From Deltaproteobacteria bacterium (GTDB taxonomy: Bacteria; Desulfobacterota; Desulfobacteria; Desulfobacterales; B30-G6): 7,011 nt of DNA. The DNA lies in the NCBI GenBank assembly GCA_003647375.1, contig QMMS01000232.1, positions 1 to 7,011 on the forward strand. The letters run 5' to 3'. The notes beneath the pieces were generated by a model. That model did not search any database. It saw only the letters and a list, made by a program, of their open reading frames with translations, and was not told the DNA's origin. The translations under genes were made by a program, and so were the position numbers. Positions 5,849 to 7,011 of the stretch are shown here, one piece after another (the stretch's first letter is position 1; each line of letters opens with the position of its first letter).

Positions 5849-7011
5849 ATGAAGAAATTCACCATAAACAAAACATATCAACAGATCAATGAGAAGATAC
5901 AGGCGGGGAATGCTGTCGTGGTGACCGCCGAAGAGATGATCGGCATAGTCAAGGATAAGGGACCGGTTGATGCTGCCGGGCATGTCGATGTGGTAACAAC
6001 CGGGACCTTCGCTCCCATGTGTTCCTCCGGTGCTTTTATTAATTTTGGCCATTCCGCCCCTGGAATAAAGGCCTCCAAAGTCTGGCTAAACAACGTGCCC
6101 GCTTATGCCGGCATCGCAGCCGTCGACTGCTACATCGGTGCAACTGAACCGTGCGAGGACGACCCTTTGAACAAGGTTTATCCCGGCGATTTCAGTTACG
6201 GGGGCGGACATGTCATTCACGATCTGGTGGCCGGTAAAACCGTTCACCTCAAGGCAACTTCCTATGGTACGGACTGTTATCCAAACAAAAATATCGAAAA
6301 AAAAGTCACGCTTAAAACCCTTCCCAACGCTATGCTGTGCAATCCCAGAAATGCGTATCAAAACTATAATTGTGCCATCAATACCACCAAGAAGACCGTT
6401 TATACCTACATGGGTGCACTCAAACCGCGCATGGGGAATGCCAATTACTGTTCTGCAGGTCAGTTGAGTCCCCTGTTCAACGATCCCTACTATAAAACCA
6501 TCGGGCTTGGGACACGTATCTTTTTAGGGGGTGCGGAAGGGTTTGTCACCTGGAACGGAACCCAGCACAAACCGTCAGCCAAAAGAACACGAAAAGGTGT
6601 TCCGGTAACACCTGCCGGCACGTTGTTTGTCATGGGCGATCTTAAGAAAATGCATCCCAAATGGCTTATCGGCGTCAGCATTCAGGGATACGGATGTTCC
6701 CTTGCCGTAGGGCTTGGTGTCCCCATACCGATTTTAAATGAAGAGATGGCACAATACACATCTATTTCCGACGAGGATTTGTACACGCATGTCATCGACT
6801 ACGGAAAGGATTACCCCCAGGGAAAGCCCAGTAATTACGGTAAGGTCAGCTATGCGGAACTTAAAAGTGGTGCCATTGAGGTGGAGGGCAAACGTATTCC
6901 CACAGTTCCCCTTTCAAGTATGGTCAGGGCACGCGAAATAGCTAACTTACTCAAAAATCGGATCTCCGCCGGCAAGTTCTTATTGGGAGAGCCTCAGAGC
7001 ACACTGCCCAG
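5849..7011 (+). CDS. Homocysteine biosynthesis protein (DUF39/COG1900 family), open at window edge
   Basis: The reading frame runs 387 codons to the edge with no stop, probably close to the full length of a core DUF39 protein. The family takes part in a transsulfuration-independent route in which aspartate semialdehyde and reduced sulfur give homocysteine. It is known in methanogens and sulfate reducers, usually with a separate or fused NIL/ferredoxin partner, which is not visible here. Conserved-looking segments are TTGTFAPMCSSGAFINFGH (50-68, Cys58), YPGDFSYGGGHVIHDLVAGK (111-130), SYGTDCYP (138-145, Cys143), MGNANYCSAGQLSPLFNDP (195-213) and IQGYGCSLAVGLGVPIPI (278-295). From memory, work on the methanogen homologue points to conserved cysteines carrying a persulfide; Cys58 and Cys143 are my candidates. 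No membrane segment is evident, so it should be cytoplasmic. The ATG at 5849 has GGGAG 7 nt upstream; an in-frame ATG at 5831 lacks one. It follows the M23 stop by 24 nt. Confidence 0.9.
   Translation, partial: MKKFTINKTYQQINEKIQAGNAVVVTAEEMIGIVKDKGPVDAAGHVDVVTTGTFAPMCSSGAFINFGHSAPGIKASKVWLNNVPAYAGIAAVDCYIGATEPCEDDPLNKVYPGDFSYGGGHVIHDLVAGKTVHLKATSYGTDCYPNKNIEKKVTLKTLPNAMLCNPRNAYQNYNCAINTTKKTVYTYMGALKPRMGNANYCSAGQLSPLFNDPYYKTIGLGTRIFLGGAEGFVTWNGTQHKPSAKRTRKGVPVTPAGTLFVMGDLKKMHPKWLIGVSIQGYGCSLAVGLGVPIPILNEEMAQYTSISDEDLYTHVIDYGKDYPQGKPSNYGKVSYAELKSGAIEVEGKRIPTVPLSSMVRAREIANLLKNRISAGKFLLGEPQSTLP

Noticed and set aside
5717..6361. Minus-strand open frames at 5717-6052 and 6086-6361
   Set aside because: They are shadows of the M23 3' end and the DUF39 gene, whose plus-strand translation is continuous and family-like across the whole stretch.
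1..7011. Mobile element, CRISPR array, tRNA/rRNA or a defence system
   Set aside because: No transposase or integrase, no terminal or spaced repeats, and no RNA gene signature; every long frame belongs to a housekeeping family.

Overview
The window is ordinary chromosomal DNA of a Gram-negative bacterium, most likely a Desulfobacterota (former deltaproteobacterial) sulfate reducer or close relative. Two things suggest this: the protein sequence style together with a DUF39-type homocysteine-biosynthesis protein (a family shared by anaerobic sulfur-metabolising bacteria and methanogens), and the gene order lptC-lptA-lptB-rpoN-hpf-ptsN coupled to a long-form HPF. This placement is inference; no rRNA or marker gene fixes it.

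Positions 1-4242, minus strand: a tightly packed six-gene run read from right to left. lptC, lptA and lptB encode the inner-membrane anchor, periplasmic bridge and ATPase of the lipopolysaccharide export machine. They are followed by rpoN (sigma-54), hpf (long ribosome hibernation factor) and the first 108 codons of ptsN (nitrogen-PTS EIIA), which runs off the left edge. lptC/lptA overlap by 20 nt and lptA/lptB by 1 nt. The other gaps are 44 nt (lptB-rpoN), 11 nt (rpoN-hpf) and 17 nt (hpf-ptsN). I see no convincing terminator, so it probably works as one operon. This matches the well-known proteobacterial lpt-rpoN-hpf-ptsN cluster.

Positions 4243-4462: a 220-base divergent control region with no gene. 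It holds a good sigma-70-like promoter for the rightward gene, a weaker promoter candidate for lptC, a 14-bp palindrome (6-bp arms, 2-base centre) and a perfect 10-bp inverted repeat ending beside the lptC ribosome binding site.

Positions 4463-7011, plus strand: a membrane-anchored M23 (LytM-type) peptidoglycan endopeptidase with all zinc ligands present. After 24 nt comes a large DUF39/COG1900 homocysteine-biosynthesis gene that is open at the right edge. Both ptsN and this gene are cut by the window borders.

Three starts (lptC, lptA, M23) appear to be TTG, two of them with a well-placed Shine-Dalgarno sequence. The genes join outer-envelope construction (LPS export, peptidoglycan hydrolysis) with global regulation (sigma-54, nitrogen PTS, ribosome hibernation) and sulfur amino acid synthesis. 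I found no mobile element, CRISPR, tRNA, rRNA or clear novel system. The least explained parts are the divergent control region and the M23/DUF39 pairing.
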